The notes under the pieces: model-generated
The model's input: only the letters and a program-made list of their open reading frames with translations
Database searches by the model: none
What the model was told of the DNA's origin: nothing
Translations under genes and position numbers: made by a program
Source: Rhizophagus irregularis
Lineage: Eukaryota; Glomeromycota; Glomeromycetes; Glomerales; Glomeraceae
Assembly (NCBI RefSeq): GCF_026210795.1
Contig: NC_089429.1
Coordinates: 4,712,001 to 4,776,000 of the forward strand
Length of the DNA stretch: 64,000 nt
Reading direction: 5' to 3'
In this document: positions 1-8,457 of the stretch, in pieces
Layout of the letters: every line of letters begins with the position of its first letter
Numbering within the stretch: the first letter of the stretch is position 1

Positions 1-1
1 A

Positions 2-1153
2 GGACCAAATGCAGGTACCTATGTAAATGGGTCTGAAGCACAAATCTATTCAAGAGATATAAATAATGCATTAGCAACTATTAGAGCAACATTTATTCCT
101 ACCCATGATTTAATAGGTGGAGATAAAGCTTGGGGAAGAGCTGGTGCTCGTCCGACAGATAGAGTTGCTCCAGCTACTGCAGATGCTGGTGTTGCTGCTG
201 CTAATAATCATCCTATAGTTTTTCCAGGTATTAAACCTAACCAGGCGCTTTATTGGCTTAGAACACAATTTCCAACTATTTTAGATGAAAAGAAACGTAT
301 CCGTTTTAACAGTCTTTATCAGGAAAATGAGCCAGTTGATGCATTTTATAGAACTGTAAAGAGGGCTGGAAAATTACTAAAACTAACTGATGATCTTATT
401 ATCGACCAGTTCTTTAGAGGTCTTTCGGCTGATAATATTTTTGAAGCAGAAAGGTTTAGTAATCTTAATCCTGATGACTTGGTTAAACATCTGAGAAATT
501 TAGAACGAAGAAGGGCTGAAATGCGCTTGGGGTTACAAGATAGAAATCGACGACTTCAAGCAGATTACAGTGATGTAACTCAACCTCCGTTAGGAAAACA
601 GGAACCTGTCGTACTGACATCAAAGTCATCTGGGGTTACTCAAGAACAATTACAAAAGTTACTTAAGGCTCAAGCTGAGGAACTTACCAAGAATTTTCAG
701 GTGCAATTTAAACAATTACAAGCTCGGCCAGTTCGTAATCCACCAGTCTATAGACAGCAGATTAAACCTGTTCGACCAAAACCACAGAGACGTGTTGTTC
801 AGGATCCTCAGGATCCTGATTGGGATGATGGTTATGTAGATCATGATGTTGGTGATGACCCTGATGCTCCTGAGTGGACTTTGGATGATCATCAAAATGC
901 TATTGATCTTATTATGGGATATAAACGTGGGACGTCTAAAATACTTACAAAACAACTTCAGAAGGCTAAAGATAAACGTGATGATCTGGATTTGGCCCGA
1001 GCAATGAGAAACCTCGATCTTAATGATGATACTATGGACATTGATACTGCGAGTTTTGGTGAAAAGGTAGAATTGAGAGAAAAAGATGGTGATGTCTATA
1101 TGGTTCGTGTTGGGTCAAAAAAAAGTAGGTTCGAGTATCTCAAAACTTCTTAA
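2..1153 (+). CDS. Gag-like protein of a retroelement (5' end outside window)
   Basis: The frame is open from base 2, the window edge, to the TAA at 1151-1153, so the true start lies outside. A short version beginning at the TTG at 479 would be an artefact. The part coded by about 240-470 has the look of a retrotransposon Gag capsid segment: an ALYWLRTQF stretch, then a basic helix, FYRTVKRAGKLLKL, and QFFRGLS before an arginine-rich LERRRAEMR region. The C-terminal part is proline- and acid-rich and ends with TMDID, a motif common near the end of fungal Ty3-type Gags. No CCHC zinc knuckle is seen. It would form the particle core of the element. The protease frame follows in +1 and overlaps at 1086-1153, with an A8 run at 1117-1124 at the joint. 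No reverse transcriptase follows. The base composition is clearly less AT-rich than the rest of the window. Confidence 0.72.
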   Translation, partial: GPNAGTYVNGSEAQIYSRDINNALATIRATFIPTHDLIGGDKAWGRAGARPTDRVAPATADAGVAAANNHPIVFPGIKPNQALYWLRTQFPTILDEKKRIRFNSLYQENEPVDAFYRTVKRAGKLLKLTDDLIIDQFFRGLSADNIFEAERFSNLNPDDLVKHLRNLERRRAEMRLGLQDRNRRLQADYSDVTQPPLGKQEPVVLTSKSSGVTQEQLQKLLKAQAEELTKNFQVQFKQLQARPVRNPPVYRQQIKPVRPKPQRRVVQDPQDPDWDDGYVDHDVGDDPDAPEWTLDDHQNAIDLIMGYKRGTSKILTKQLQKAKDKRDDLDLARAMRNLDLNDDTMDIDTASFGEKVELREKDGDVYMVRVGSKKSRFEYLKTS

Positions 1154-1865
1154 GTCGTCCCCAAATAAGACAGCAGTTAGCTCTTCTAGTGTGCCATTGA
1201 AAGGCAAAGCAACCCCTGTTAAGATTCCTGTGAAAGTTACTGGTAGTAAGTTTACACCTGCAAAAGCTGTTACTAAGAATGACTTATTAAGCCTGTTAAG
1301 GTCTGCAGACTTTAGGAAATTACTCCGTGAGATTCTTCAGGAGGAGTTATTGTCTGCTAGAAAAGTCACAGAGATTCCGGAGGACCTAGTTGAGGAGGAA
1401 CAAGAAGAGGATATCAGGGTAGATGATCCTATGGATATTGACATAGCTCGTTTAGAGAATACTAAAGATCTTTTAGCACTGGATGGGGAGGTTAATGGGA
1501 TAGCAATTCAGTGTTTAGCAGACACTTGTGCTAATGCGTCTTTTATTCAGAGAGAAGCTGCTGAGGAATTAGGGTTGGATATTGACAAGAGTATTACATA
1601 TAACATATCTGGTGCTTCAGGAACAGGTAGGACATTCGGCATGGTAAAGGGAGTGACAATCAAACTTACCCCTGATTATGCTATCACTGAGGACCTTGCA
1701 GTCTTAAGTGGTTACAAGCATAGGGAAATTGGGTTAAGCCGAACGTGTCTGAAACGTTACAATTATGATGTCCATGAATCACGTGAACATATAGCCTTTA
1801 CCTGTGATGGGAAGAATGTTTTTATCCCGATAGTTCCTGATGCTAATCGAGGGGATAAAAAATAA
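1086..1865 (+). CDS. Retropepsin-like aspartic protease region of the Gag element
   Basis: This frame is +1 to the Gag frame and overlaps its end. The nominal ATG at 1086 is probably not a real start; the frame more likely continues Gag across the A8 run. From about residue 100 it has an acidic stretch with DPMDID and then a retropepsin-like domain: LALDGEVNGIAIQCLADT with the catalytic aspartate at D146, then CANASFIQREAAEELGL. Later a hydrophobic GLSRTCLKRYNYDV segment matches where the second conserved strand (ILG..WL..Y) sits in Ty3-type proteases. The usual D-T/S-G-A is D-T-C-A here, which raises doubt about activity. The ORF stops only 25 bp before the convergent end of the integrase on the other strand, so no RT/RNase H can follow. 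It would process Gag if active. Confidence 0.65.
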   Translation: MVMSIWFVLGQKKVGSSISKLLKSSPNKTAVSSSSVPLKGKATPVKIPVKVTGSKFTPAKAVTKNDLLSLLRSADFRKLLREILQEELLSARKVTEIPEDLVEEEQEEDIRVDDPMDIDIARLENTKDLLALDGEVNGIAIQCLADTCANASFIQREAAEELGLDIDKSITYNISGASGTGRTFGMVKGVTIKLTPDYAITEDLAVLSGYKHREIGLSRTCLKRYNYDVHESREHIAFTCDGKNVFIPIVPDANRGDKK

Positions 1866-1890
1866 GACCCTTTAATTCTTCTATTTTTTT

Positions 1891-2481
1891 TTATTCCCAA
1901 AATTTGCGAATTAAGTCAGGAACATCCTCCTTCAACTGGTCAGCAGGTTCCCAAGTAGCCTCAGTGTCTGGATAGCGCTCCCACTTAACCAAATACTGGT
2001 CTTGACCTTTTCTAATGCGATGCCGAAGTATCTGCTCAGGAACAAATCTTTCAGGTTGTCCTCTTATTATAGAGTCAGGTGGAGGCTTTTCATTAATAGG
2101 AACTACTTGCAATTCCTTTCGGGTATATGCACATCTGGATACACCTAATCGACCATGTGGTCCGTTAAGGAGATATGTAGGAGGCTGTTCGGGTGAGAGT
2201 ATCATTTTTTTGATTACACGAATGTTTGGGTTCCATCTTATGTCTCCTGTACGGAATTTTCCGTGAAGTTTATTACCGAGTACTGAGATAGGTTCATCTA
2301 ACTTGACTCTGACACGTGCTCCTTCAGAGAGGAGATCCGTCTTTTTTGACACTTTGGGTGATCCTGTCGGAATGTCTGGGGGATTTCTCTGCCAGAGTTC
2401 ATTTACTTTACTCACTATATTATGGAAATCTTCTGACCATTCCACGGATGTCACCCCGGTTTTCAACTCCTGTGCTACCAT
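1891..2481 (-). CDS. Integrase C-terminal half with chromodomain
   Basis: This 196-residue frame lies directly after, and in frame with, the catalytic half (2482-3018); only one TGA codon separates them. The first ~30 residues (MVAQELKTGV..VEWSEDF) read as the end of the integrase core. Residues ~50-125 form the beta-rich C-terminal DNA-binding part (GARVRVKLDEP, GPHGRLGVSRCAYTRKELQVV). Residues ~145-196 are a chromodomain: RFVPEQILRHRIRKGQDQY, LVKWERYPDTEATWEP, then a helix ending IRKFWE, with aromatic-cage-type positions present. Integrases with a terminal chromodomain are known from chromoviral Ty3 elements and from Polinton/Maverick elements. Placement next to a zinc-ribbon ORF, and on the strand opposite Gag, argues for the Polinton-like type, but this is inference. 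The ATG at 2481 may simply be an internal methionine. Confidence 0.75.
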   Translation of the reverse strand: MVAQELKTGVTSVEWSEDFHNIVSKVNELWQRNPPDIPTGSPKVSKKTDLLSEGARVRVKLDEPISVLGNKLHGKFRTGDIRWNPNIRVIKKMILSPEQPPTYLLNGPHGRLGVSRCAYTRKELQVVPINEKPPPDSIIRGQPERFVPEQILRHRIRKGQDQYLVKWERYPDTEATWEPADQLKEDVPDLIRKFWE

Positions 2482-3018
2482 TCATTTAAGAAGGGGTTCT
2501 TGGATGGCTTGGATAGCTCTTTCAGCATAAGATTGCTGTTTATGCCTTCCTGGCTCTCCGAACCTCATCATTACCCCTAGGCTGTTCAGGAAAAAATCAC
2601 GTACCTGGTCGTTAGTGAATTCTGATCCGGAGTCTGTCTCCAGTCTGTGTGTTGGTGGCTTAATACGATTTCTTCTGTAGATTTTGACAAACCCGTTTAG
2701 AACTCTATTTGCAGTCTTATCCTTTAGGGGTTCTGCATCAACTCTCTTTCCTGCAACTTCCACCACTACGAGAAAATAGTGGAATCCTTTGGGGTCAACT
2801 GGCATTTCTGCAAGATCTGCCTGATGTGTTGCATTTGGTTTCCATACAATTACCTTTGGGCGTTCTGTTGACTTTTCCTTTAGGGGCTTTTTGTATAGGT
2901 TGTAGTGCTCTTCACCTTTTAGAATTCGTGCTGGTACTCCGGAGAGATTGTAGTACTTATAGTAATTCTCTAAGTGTGACATATTACAACAAATTAAAGG
3001 AATGGTTTTAGATTTCAA
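2482..3018 (-). CDS. Integrase catalytic core (rve, D-D36-E), ends at an in-frame TGA
   Basis: This 178-residue frame holds the retroviral-type integrase core. The acidic triad is visible as D68 (THQADLAEMP), D129 (HRLETDSGSEF) and E166 (YAERAIQAIQE), giving D-60-D-36-E spacing. It would cut and join DNA ends of the element into a target. The start at 3018 is only 8 bp from the divergent start of the small zinc-ribbon ORF at 3027, a virus-like spacing. No HHCC zinc-binding domain is visible at the N-terminus, so either the gene starts upstream or the family lacks it. The frame ends at the TGA at 2484-2482 and continues in the same frame with MVAQEL, so the intact protein would be about 375 residues. 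A CGA-to-TGA change or a read-through codon are both possible. Confidence 0.78.
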   Translation of the reverse strand: MKSKTIPLICCNMSHLENYYKYYNLSGVPARILKGEEHYNLYKKPLKEKSTERPKVIVWKPNATHQADLAEMPVDPKGFHYFLVVVEVAGKRVDAEPLKDKTANRVLNGFVKIYRRNRIKPPTHRLETDSGSEFTNDQVRDFFLNSLGVMMRFGEPGRHKQQSYAERAIQAIQEPLLK

Positions 3019-3026
3019 ATCTTAAA

Positions 3027-3347
3027 ATGACACGTTTTTACTGCCTAAAGTGCAAGAAGGAAACTGAGACGGCTAGTGAAATACAAGATATGACTACAAA
3101 TGGGCGTTACCGGCTGCATGGTGACTGCACAATTTGTGGTATGCATAAGAATACTTTTACTGGAATAGACTGGATGATCAAGAAGAAGACTAAGGAGAAA
3201 AAGAAAGAAACCGCTGCTAAGAGACAGCAGACGGCTTACAATCGGCAATGCAAAAAACTTGGACAGAAAATCTTAGATTCTGATGACGCGTGTAAACAGT
3301 GTATTGATAAATGCCTTAAGGAGGCAAAAAAGAGGAAGACGGATTAG
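3027..3347 (+). CDS. Small zinc-ribbon protein, resembling DUF5679-type proteins
   Basis: This 106-residue ORF starts 8 bp from the divergent integrase. It has an N-terminal zinc ribbon: FYCLKCKKET gives C6 and C9, and HGDCTICG gives C34 and C37, separated by TNGRYRLHG. From memory, small CxxC..NGR..L.G.C..CG proteins of this kind (DUF5679-like) occur in Polintons, virophage-like elements and large DNA viruses, often without known function. The C-terminal half is strongly basic (KKKTKEKKKET, KEAKKRKTD) with a CKQCIDKC cluster. It may bind nucleic acid. The close coupling to the integrase suggests both belong to one element. Confidence 0.6.
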   Translation: MTRFYCLKCKKETETASEIQDMTTNGRYRLHGDCTICGMHKNTFTGIDWMIKKKTKEKKKETAAKRQQTAYNRQCKKLGQKILDSDDACKQCIDKCLKEAKKRKTD

Positions 3348-3426
3348 TACTGTCTTCTAAACTTATCTTGATATGCTCTATTCTCAATACCCATTGTTCA
3401 ATTACTTATTTTTTCTGACGGGGAAA

Positions 3427-3495
3427 GTGGCCATAGTTCGGTGGTCATAGTTCGGCGGTCATAGTTCGGCGGTCATAGTTCAGTGGCATAGTTCG
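3427..3495. repeat. 14-bp tandem repeat, five units
   Basis: Five head-to-tail units of GTGGTCATAGTTCG with small changes (3427-3440, 3441-3454, 3455-3468, 3469-3482, and a 13-bp unit 3483-3495). Isolated GGTCATAG or GGCCATAG words continue to about 3580. This lies just beyond the zinc-ribbon ORF and may belong to the end region of the mobile element. Confidence 0.9.
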
Positions 3496-3673
3496 GTGTC
3501 CCAGGTATGTAGATAAAGGGTGGTCATAGCTTAAATCGGGTTTTGGAGCCTGAGGGGCTAACTAAGGTGGCCATAGTATTATCATAAGTTTTTCGAACTG
3601 TGGCCAGTACTATGACCGGATATTCTGTCTGATTTTGGCTTTATTCGCGTTTTTATCCACTTTTTAGTAGTCT

Positions 3674-3700
3674 GGTCATAGTGGTCATAGTGGTCATAGT
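3674..3700. repeat. 9-bp tandem repeat GGTCATAGT x3
   Basis: Three perfect units (3674-3682, 3683-3691, 3692-3700) of the same core word found in the 14-bp array at 3427. Confidence 0.9.
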
Positions 3701-3802
3701 AGTTTTATGTATAAGAAAAAATGGATAAAAAAAAGGAGTTGGAAAGTAGTGTGACCAGCCATGGCCACTGTGGCCATGGTGGTAGTATATATGGGGATTC
3801 CT

Positions 3803-3891
3803 GGGACCTGCAAGGTCCAAATAGGTACTGCGACGGGTCGTTAGACCCAGAGGTGGGTGGTGCTTGCACCTCCCACATCCAGCCCGACGAC
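3803..3891. other. Cluster of strong hairpins
   Basis: Within a less AT-rich 90 bp lie three perfect or near-perfect stems: GGACC-tgcaa-GGTCC at about 3804-3818, GGGTC-gtta-GACCC at 3835-3848, and a 12-step stem at 3853-3876 (GTGGG and GGTGC arms with one T-T mismatch). They may be structural ends of the element or a folded RNA. No known ribozyme core was recognised. Confidence 0.55.
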
Positions 3892-4640
3892 TAACAAAGG
3901 TACCTTAAAAATGAGATCAGCTTTAAAGTTTGGCTTTAACAACGTGAAAGAACCTAAAAAAAGAAAAAAACTCATTAATATCATTTATAACAGGTTATTA
4001 CATGCACTATTAACCTATATAACACCTACCGAAATGAAAAAAAACACAATTGGCGGTAAATCTTAGCTTTTACAACGAAAAAAAACCTAAAAAAAAAGAA
4101 AAAACACTTGTTAGTGTTGTTTCTAAAAGCTTCGCGTACACCAACAACCTGAATAACACCTACCGAGACTTCGCCAAAGTGGAAAGTAAGAGGTCTTCTT
4201 TAGAAAGGAAATCAAATTAAAGAACCTAAAAAAAAGAAAAAAATTGGTTAATATTGTTTACAAGAGGTTAATACATATACAAAAACTTTGAAGAGGCCGT
4301 TTAAATTAGTTCATAGTCTATATAACCGACACTTACCAATATTTTTTCCAAATGAGAAGAAGGAAGAGTAACGAAATTGACATTAAACTTCCGTTGTGAA
4401 AAGAATCTAAAGTGAAAGAATCTAAAGTAAAAAAAAAAATCGTTAATAGTGTTTTTAAGGTTATTAAACACGGTGTATTAAACTTCACCTACCGAGTCTT
4501 TAAAGAACGAAAAGTCTCTTTTCAAATGATATTAACGTCAAAATCCACAACGCAAAGGACCTGAAAAAAGAAAAAAAAACCTTTAGTGTAGTTTTCAAAA
4601 CAAGACAAAAAAGAAGAAAAAAGAAACCAACCATCGAATA
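3885..4640. repeat. Degenerate tandem repeats, about five units of 130-180 bp
   Basis: Five blocks share the order: a segment with AACGTGAAAG or similar, a GAACCTAAAAAAAAGAAAAAA-like block (about 3950, 4082, 4222, 4405, 4558), then TTGTTAATATTGTTT-like sequence, then ACACCTACCGA. The units are diverged and carry indels. No consistent reading frame runs through them; the short ORF at 3857-4066 is not convincing. Confidence 0.6.
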
Positions 4641-5410
4641 TAAACATGATAAACAATGTTTTTAATGAAAACGTAATTAGAAAAGAAATGTAAAGGTTTG
4701 TTTTTATTAAAGGGTAGGGACAAAGAAACCAAAACAGATCGAAGAATTTTTTAAAAAAAAATTTTTTAAGATCGTGTTACAATTGAAATTTGACGCGCCA
4801 CAAAAAAATTTTTCGCCAATAAAATTAGGAGGCGCATGCCCTTGCGACATATCGCGGGTGCGATAAAAAACAAAACCCTTTTTTTTTATTACTAATACTA
4901 ATAATTTACTTTTTAACACTACTAATTTGCTCACTAACTTCATACTTTTTTATTTAATACTAATAATTTACTTACACTAATAATTTACTTTCTTCTTTGA
5001 TACTACTAATTTACTTTCATGTTACTAACATACTTTATTTTATTTTATTTTCTTACAAATTTTTATATTTATGATTATATCAAATTTAGTATTTTATTTA
5101 TGAAATATTGTGTATATTTTTTATATTTTAAGTCAATAAAAAAAATTCATAATTTCACTTTATAAATTGCCTGTTATTACTGTAAAATTTAACCTATAAT
5201 TCCTAAAATATGGCCTAAAATTTGGCTCAAAAATCACAATAATTGTATAAATTCAGGTCAAAAATAGGATAATTATTGAATGAATTACCATGCAATAATT
5301 GTGTGATTTATTGCAATTTTTAGCACAATTATTGTATGGTCAAATATACAGAAATCGTAGTGAATTTAATTGAATGATTTTTCAACAAAAATCACACAGA
5401 CTTTTTTCAT
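4640..5410. other. AT-rich non-coding stretch with short repeats
   Basis: No gene seen. Between about 4888 and 5035 the word ACTAATAATTTACTTT recurs four or more times as an irregular minisatellite. Between 5250 and 5400 there are inverted ACAATAATTGT / CACAATTATTG words. Confidence 0.6.
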
Positions 5411-6236
5411 AGGGACGTTACTCCCCTTATATTAGGCACTGAACGTAAAGTCAATTATATTTACTTTACGTTACTCCCCTTATATAAGGTACAGAATTTA
5501 AAAATCGGTTAAACTTAAAATTTTATTGCGAAGATATTTCCAAAAATTTTTTTGCAAACACATTTATTCAAAATAATCGATTTATTTAATTAAATTTTAT
5601 TTGCAAATATTAAATTTAAGTCACACATTTTCGATTTTAACGAAAAAAATCACTGTATTTATTTAATGTAGTGATACAAATAAAAAAAACAATAACAATA
5701 AATAAAAAAGATAAATAAATTACAATGATCAAGGAGAAAAATGCTAATAAAAAAAAATGAAATCATAATGGAAAGTAATAGAAGAAGAAAGGGAGTAAAA
5801 AAGAGTAATGAGAAGTGATAGGAAACAAAAAGGAAAAAGAAATGATGGGAGACGAAAGGAGGTGATGAGAGACAAAAAGAAATGATGGGAAGTAAACAGG
5901 AGAGAAAAAGAAATAATGGGAAATGAAAAGATGTAATAGAAATAATGGGAGACGAAGTAATATGAGGTGAGGCAAAAAATAAAAAAATGATCATGATAAG
6001 AGGTTGGGTAATGATAGGAAACCAAGTAAAAAACAAACCATAAAGTAAAAAAAAATGAAGTTAGTAAATAAGATAAAAACGAAATAAAATAAGAAACGAA
6101 ACTATACTGAAAATAAGATTCGATAAACAAATAAACATGACGCGATCATGTGGCAAACATAAGGAGTAACGTAAAGTATTTACCAAAAAAAATTTACGTT
6201 CCGTACCTTACTATATAAGAGAAGTAACGTAATAGA
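5411..6236. mobile_element. Foldback / MITE-like element with inverted ends
   Basis: The left end carries ACGTTACTCCCCTTAT (5415-5430) and a second copy CTTTACGTTACTCCCCTTAT running into ATAAGGTAC (about 5464-5492). The right end carries the reverse complements: ATAAGGAGTAACGTAAAG (about 6159-6176) and GTACCTTACTATATAAG followed by AGAAGTAACGTAA (about 6206-6236). So both arms hold two nested copies. The centre is a purine-rich, low-complexity tract (5745-6110). There is no coding capacity; the long pyrimidine-rich ORFs on the minus strand are composition artefacts. It is probably a non-autonomous DNA element. Confidence 0.6.
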
Positions 6237-6318
6237 TCATGTGACTTTATGTTACTTACTTTGTCAATTTCCGTTACTTACTTTCTATATATTCATTAAA
6301 CATCATAGTGATGTGAAA

Positions 6319-6688
6319 TTTCGGTTACGTGTTCTCCAAACCTTTCGTATTTTTTTAATTTTTAATATCCGTCAATAAAATACGATTTCCCTATATACGT
6401 ACAACTAAATATGTTAGAAAACCATATTGGTGCAATTTGCATCCATACTAATTCTTTAATATTAAACGATTAATTAATCGATTAAGAACTTTGGTTAATG
6501 ACATTAATCGGTCTTTAATCAGTTAAAGCATTTTTTTTTGGCCGATTCCAACCTCCAAATAAAAGTACATTTAATTCATAATTTTAAATTTCAATGATTA
6601 ACCGATAATTTTATTGAACCTTGTTTCTATGTTAAATTATTTAATATGCTTTATAATTTTGGTTTAAAATAAACTTCGCCTCCTCACT
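6319..6688 (+). repeat. Left arm of a ~300-bp inverted repeat
   Basis: This arm reads from CGGTTACGTGTTCTCCAAAC through CGATTAATTAATCGATTAAG to TAAACTTCGCCTCCTC. It matches the reverse complement of 9670-9965 over nearly its whole length, apart from about 48 extra bases near 6580-6630. The two arms enclose a decayed BTB-SPRY copy. Confidence 0.8.
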
Positions 6689-7082
6689 GCCTCTATCGGC
6701 GCTCTGTAATATCCGTATATTATCGGTTGATAATAAAACTAAACTTATCATACTGAATTCTAACTGAACTGAACTTAGAACTGTCATAACTGAACTTCCA
6801 ACAACGGTCCTTTTTATAATGTTAAAATTTTGGTACAATTCTGTCTTTTCGAACAGAATCGCCATTCGGCTCCCGGCGATCTGGGCACATTTGTTATACT
6901 GTCACCTATATTCAGCCACCTTTCTATCGTTAAGCTTCCGTTTGTTTATCTAATCACTAAATATCTAAAAATAACTAAAAATAACTATACTAAAAAAAAA
7001 GATAAAAATAGATTAAAAAATAAAAACAATAAAAAATAAAAAATATTTATCCCGTGACAATATACACGTAATGCATTTTTTG

Positions 7083-7109
7083 GTTTAGTACAACATAGTA
7101 CAGAATATA
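7083..7109 (+). promoter_or_regulatory. BTB-family upstream box (in front of pseudogene)
   Basis: A copy of the shared box GTTTAGTACAACATAGTAC followed by AGAATATA, still intact although the gene behind it is dead. Confidence 0.65.
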
Positions 7110-7160
7110 CTGTACATAAATAGGATTGAAAAAAAAAGTATTACTTTTTCTAAAAAAATC

Positions 7161-8457
7161 GTGACATAGAAATTTTATGTGAAGATGAAAAGAAATTATA
7201 TGGTTGTAGAGCAATTTTAGCAGCAAGGTCCGAAGTATTTGATAGACTACTTTATAATGGGATGAAAGAAAGTTATGATAATCAAATTTCTTTTTCAAAG
7301 TTAATTCCGCCGGGATGGAAATTATATTAGAATATATTTATACGGGATCGATTAAAGAAAAATCTTTGACAAAAGATAATGCAATTGAAGCTTTTACGCT
7401 GCTGATTATTTTCAATTATCAGACCTTCAGGATTTTATTACAAAAACGGTTATGAATACTAATTTAGTTAAAAATTATTCACCGGAATTACTATTTAAAA
7501 TTACAGAAATAACTCAATTAGCGAAAGATAATGTTTTTCTTATTTATTGGTTGAAACAGTAGCAATTATGTCATTGTAATATTGAAATTTGGTCGATTGT
7601 CTATTACGGGTCTTAAATGTCTTTTGTCTATTACACATGAAAGAAATGCCTTTCGTGACCCCCGAATATGAAGTTTTTTGGTATAGTGCAATTAGCAGCA
7701 AAACAAGTTTCTAATGATGCATTTAAACTTTTTTGAAACGATTGCCAACCTTAGACCAATTGGAGGATTCATCAAAAAATTGGAACCTTTGGTCAAGTAT
7801 ATTGATTTCAGAAGAATTAAACCTCAGATATTAGCCAATTTTATTGAGCCACTAGAAATTGTTTCAAATAAAATAATTTTTAACTTTTATCGATATGTAG
7901 CGTTATCGAATAATTTAAATTTAAGTAACACTCGTGGAAAATCACAAATTAATGAAATCGGCTATGTTTGGGATAAAATCAGCATGTAGATCAAAACTTA
8001 TTATTGAGGATAATGGAAAAGTTGTACGTCAATCTTTATGAACGGCAAAATATCAGAGTTAAAATGTTATTTGAAAATAATGGTATTTTTGAATGGGATG
8101 TTATTATTGAGAAAGATTGCAATGCTTCTTGGGTAGGAGTATGTGCATCAGAAAATTTTGTCATGAATATTTTGCAGGAACTCAATCTACTTGATGGGTA
8201 TTAGACTATTAGGTTCCGATGGTAGTTATAGCCATTCAAGAAATAGAGTACTATACAATAATTATTGCTAATCATTCGGAGATGGAGCAAAAATTACAGT
8301 ACATATAGATATGAATAAGAGAACTTGTTTTTTTACAGTCAATGGTACAAAATATCCAGAAGTATCAGCTTGGAATAATCTATCATCAAAACTTTATCCA
8401 GTAGTATCATTAAAATATCCTGGTCGTATTCGAATTCAACCTCATCAAAAAAGTTAA
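7161..8457 (+). pseudogene. Decayed BTB-BACK-SPRY gene
   Basis: This is a full-length but broken copy, very close to the intact gene at 10088. The start codon and about the first 20 codons are missing: the 5' leader runs straight into the codons for IEILCEDEKKLYGC. Single-base deletions break the frame around 7295 (the KINSAG region) and 7390 (IEAFYAADY). Further small indels lie in the BACK part and in the SPRY part near 7980 and 8190. The end is conserved, with the R-I-R-I-Q-P-H terminus and TAA at 8455-8457. The ORFs at 7714-7989 and 8004-8204 are pieces of it. The upstream box at 7083 and the downstream ATAGAAAGAATTG element at ~8600 are kept, showing that the flanks were duplicated together with the gene. 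Confidence 0.9.

Noticed and set aside
479-1153. Gag starting at TTG 479
   Set aside because: The frame is open back to base 2, so this start is arbitrary.
3803-3891. HDV-like or hammerhead ribozyme
   Set aside because: Stems are present, but I could not place the nested pseudoknot of an HDV-like fold or a CTGATGA...GAAA hammerhead core.
5659-6130. Long minus-strand frames rich in Phe, Ser and Leu
   Set aside because: Produced by the purine-rich low-complexity strand of the foldback element; no domain, no start context.
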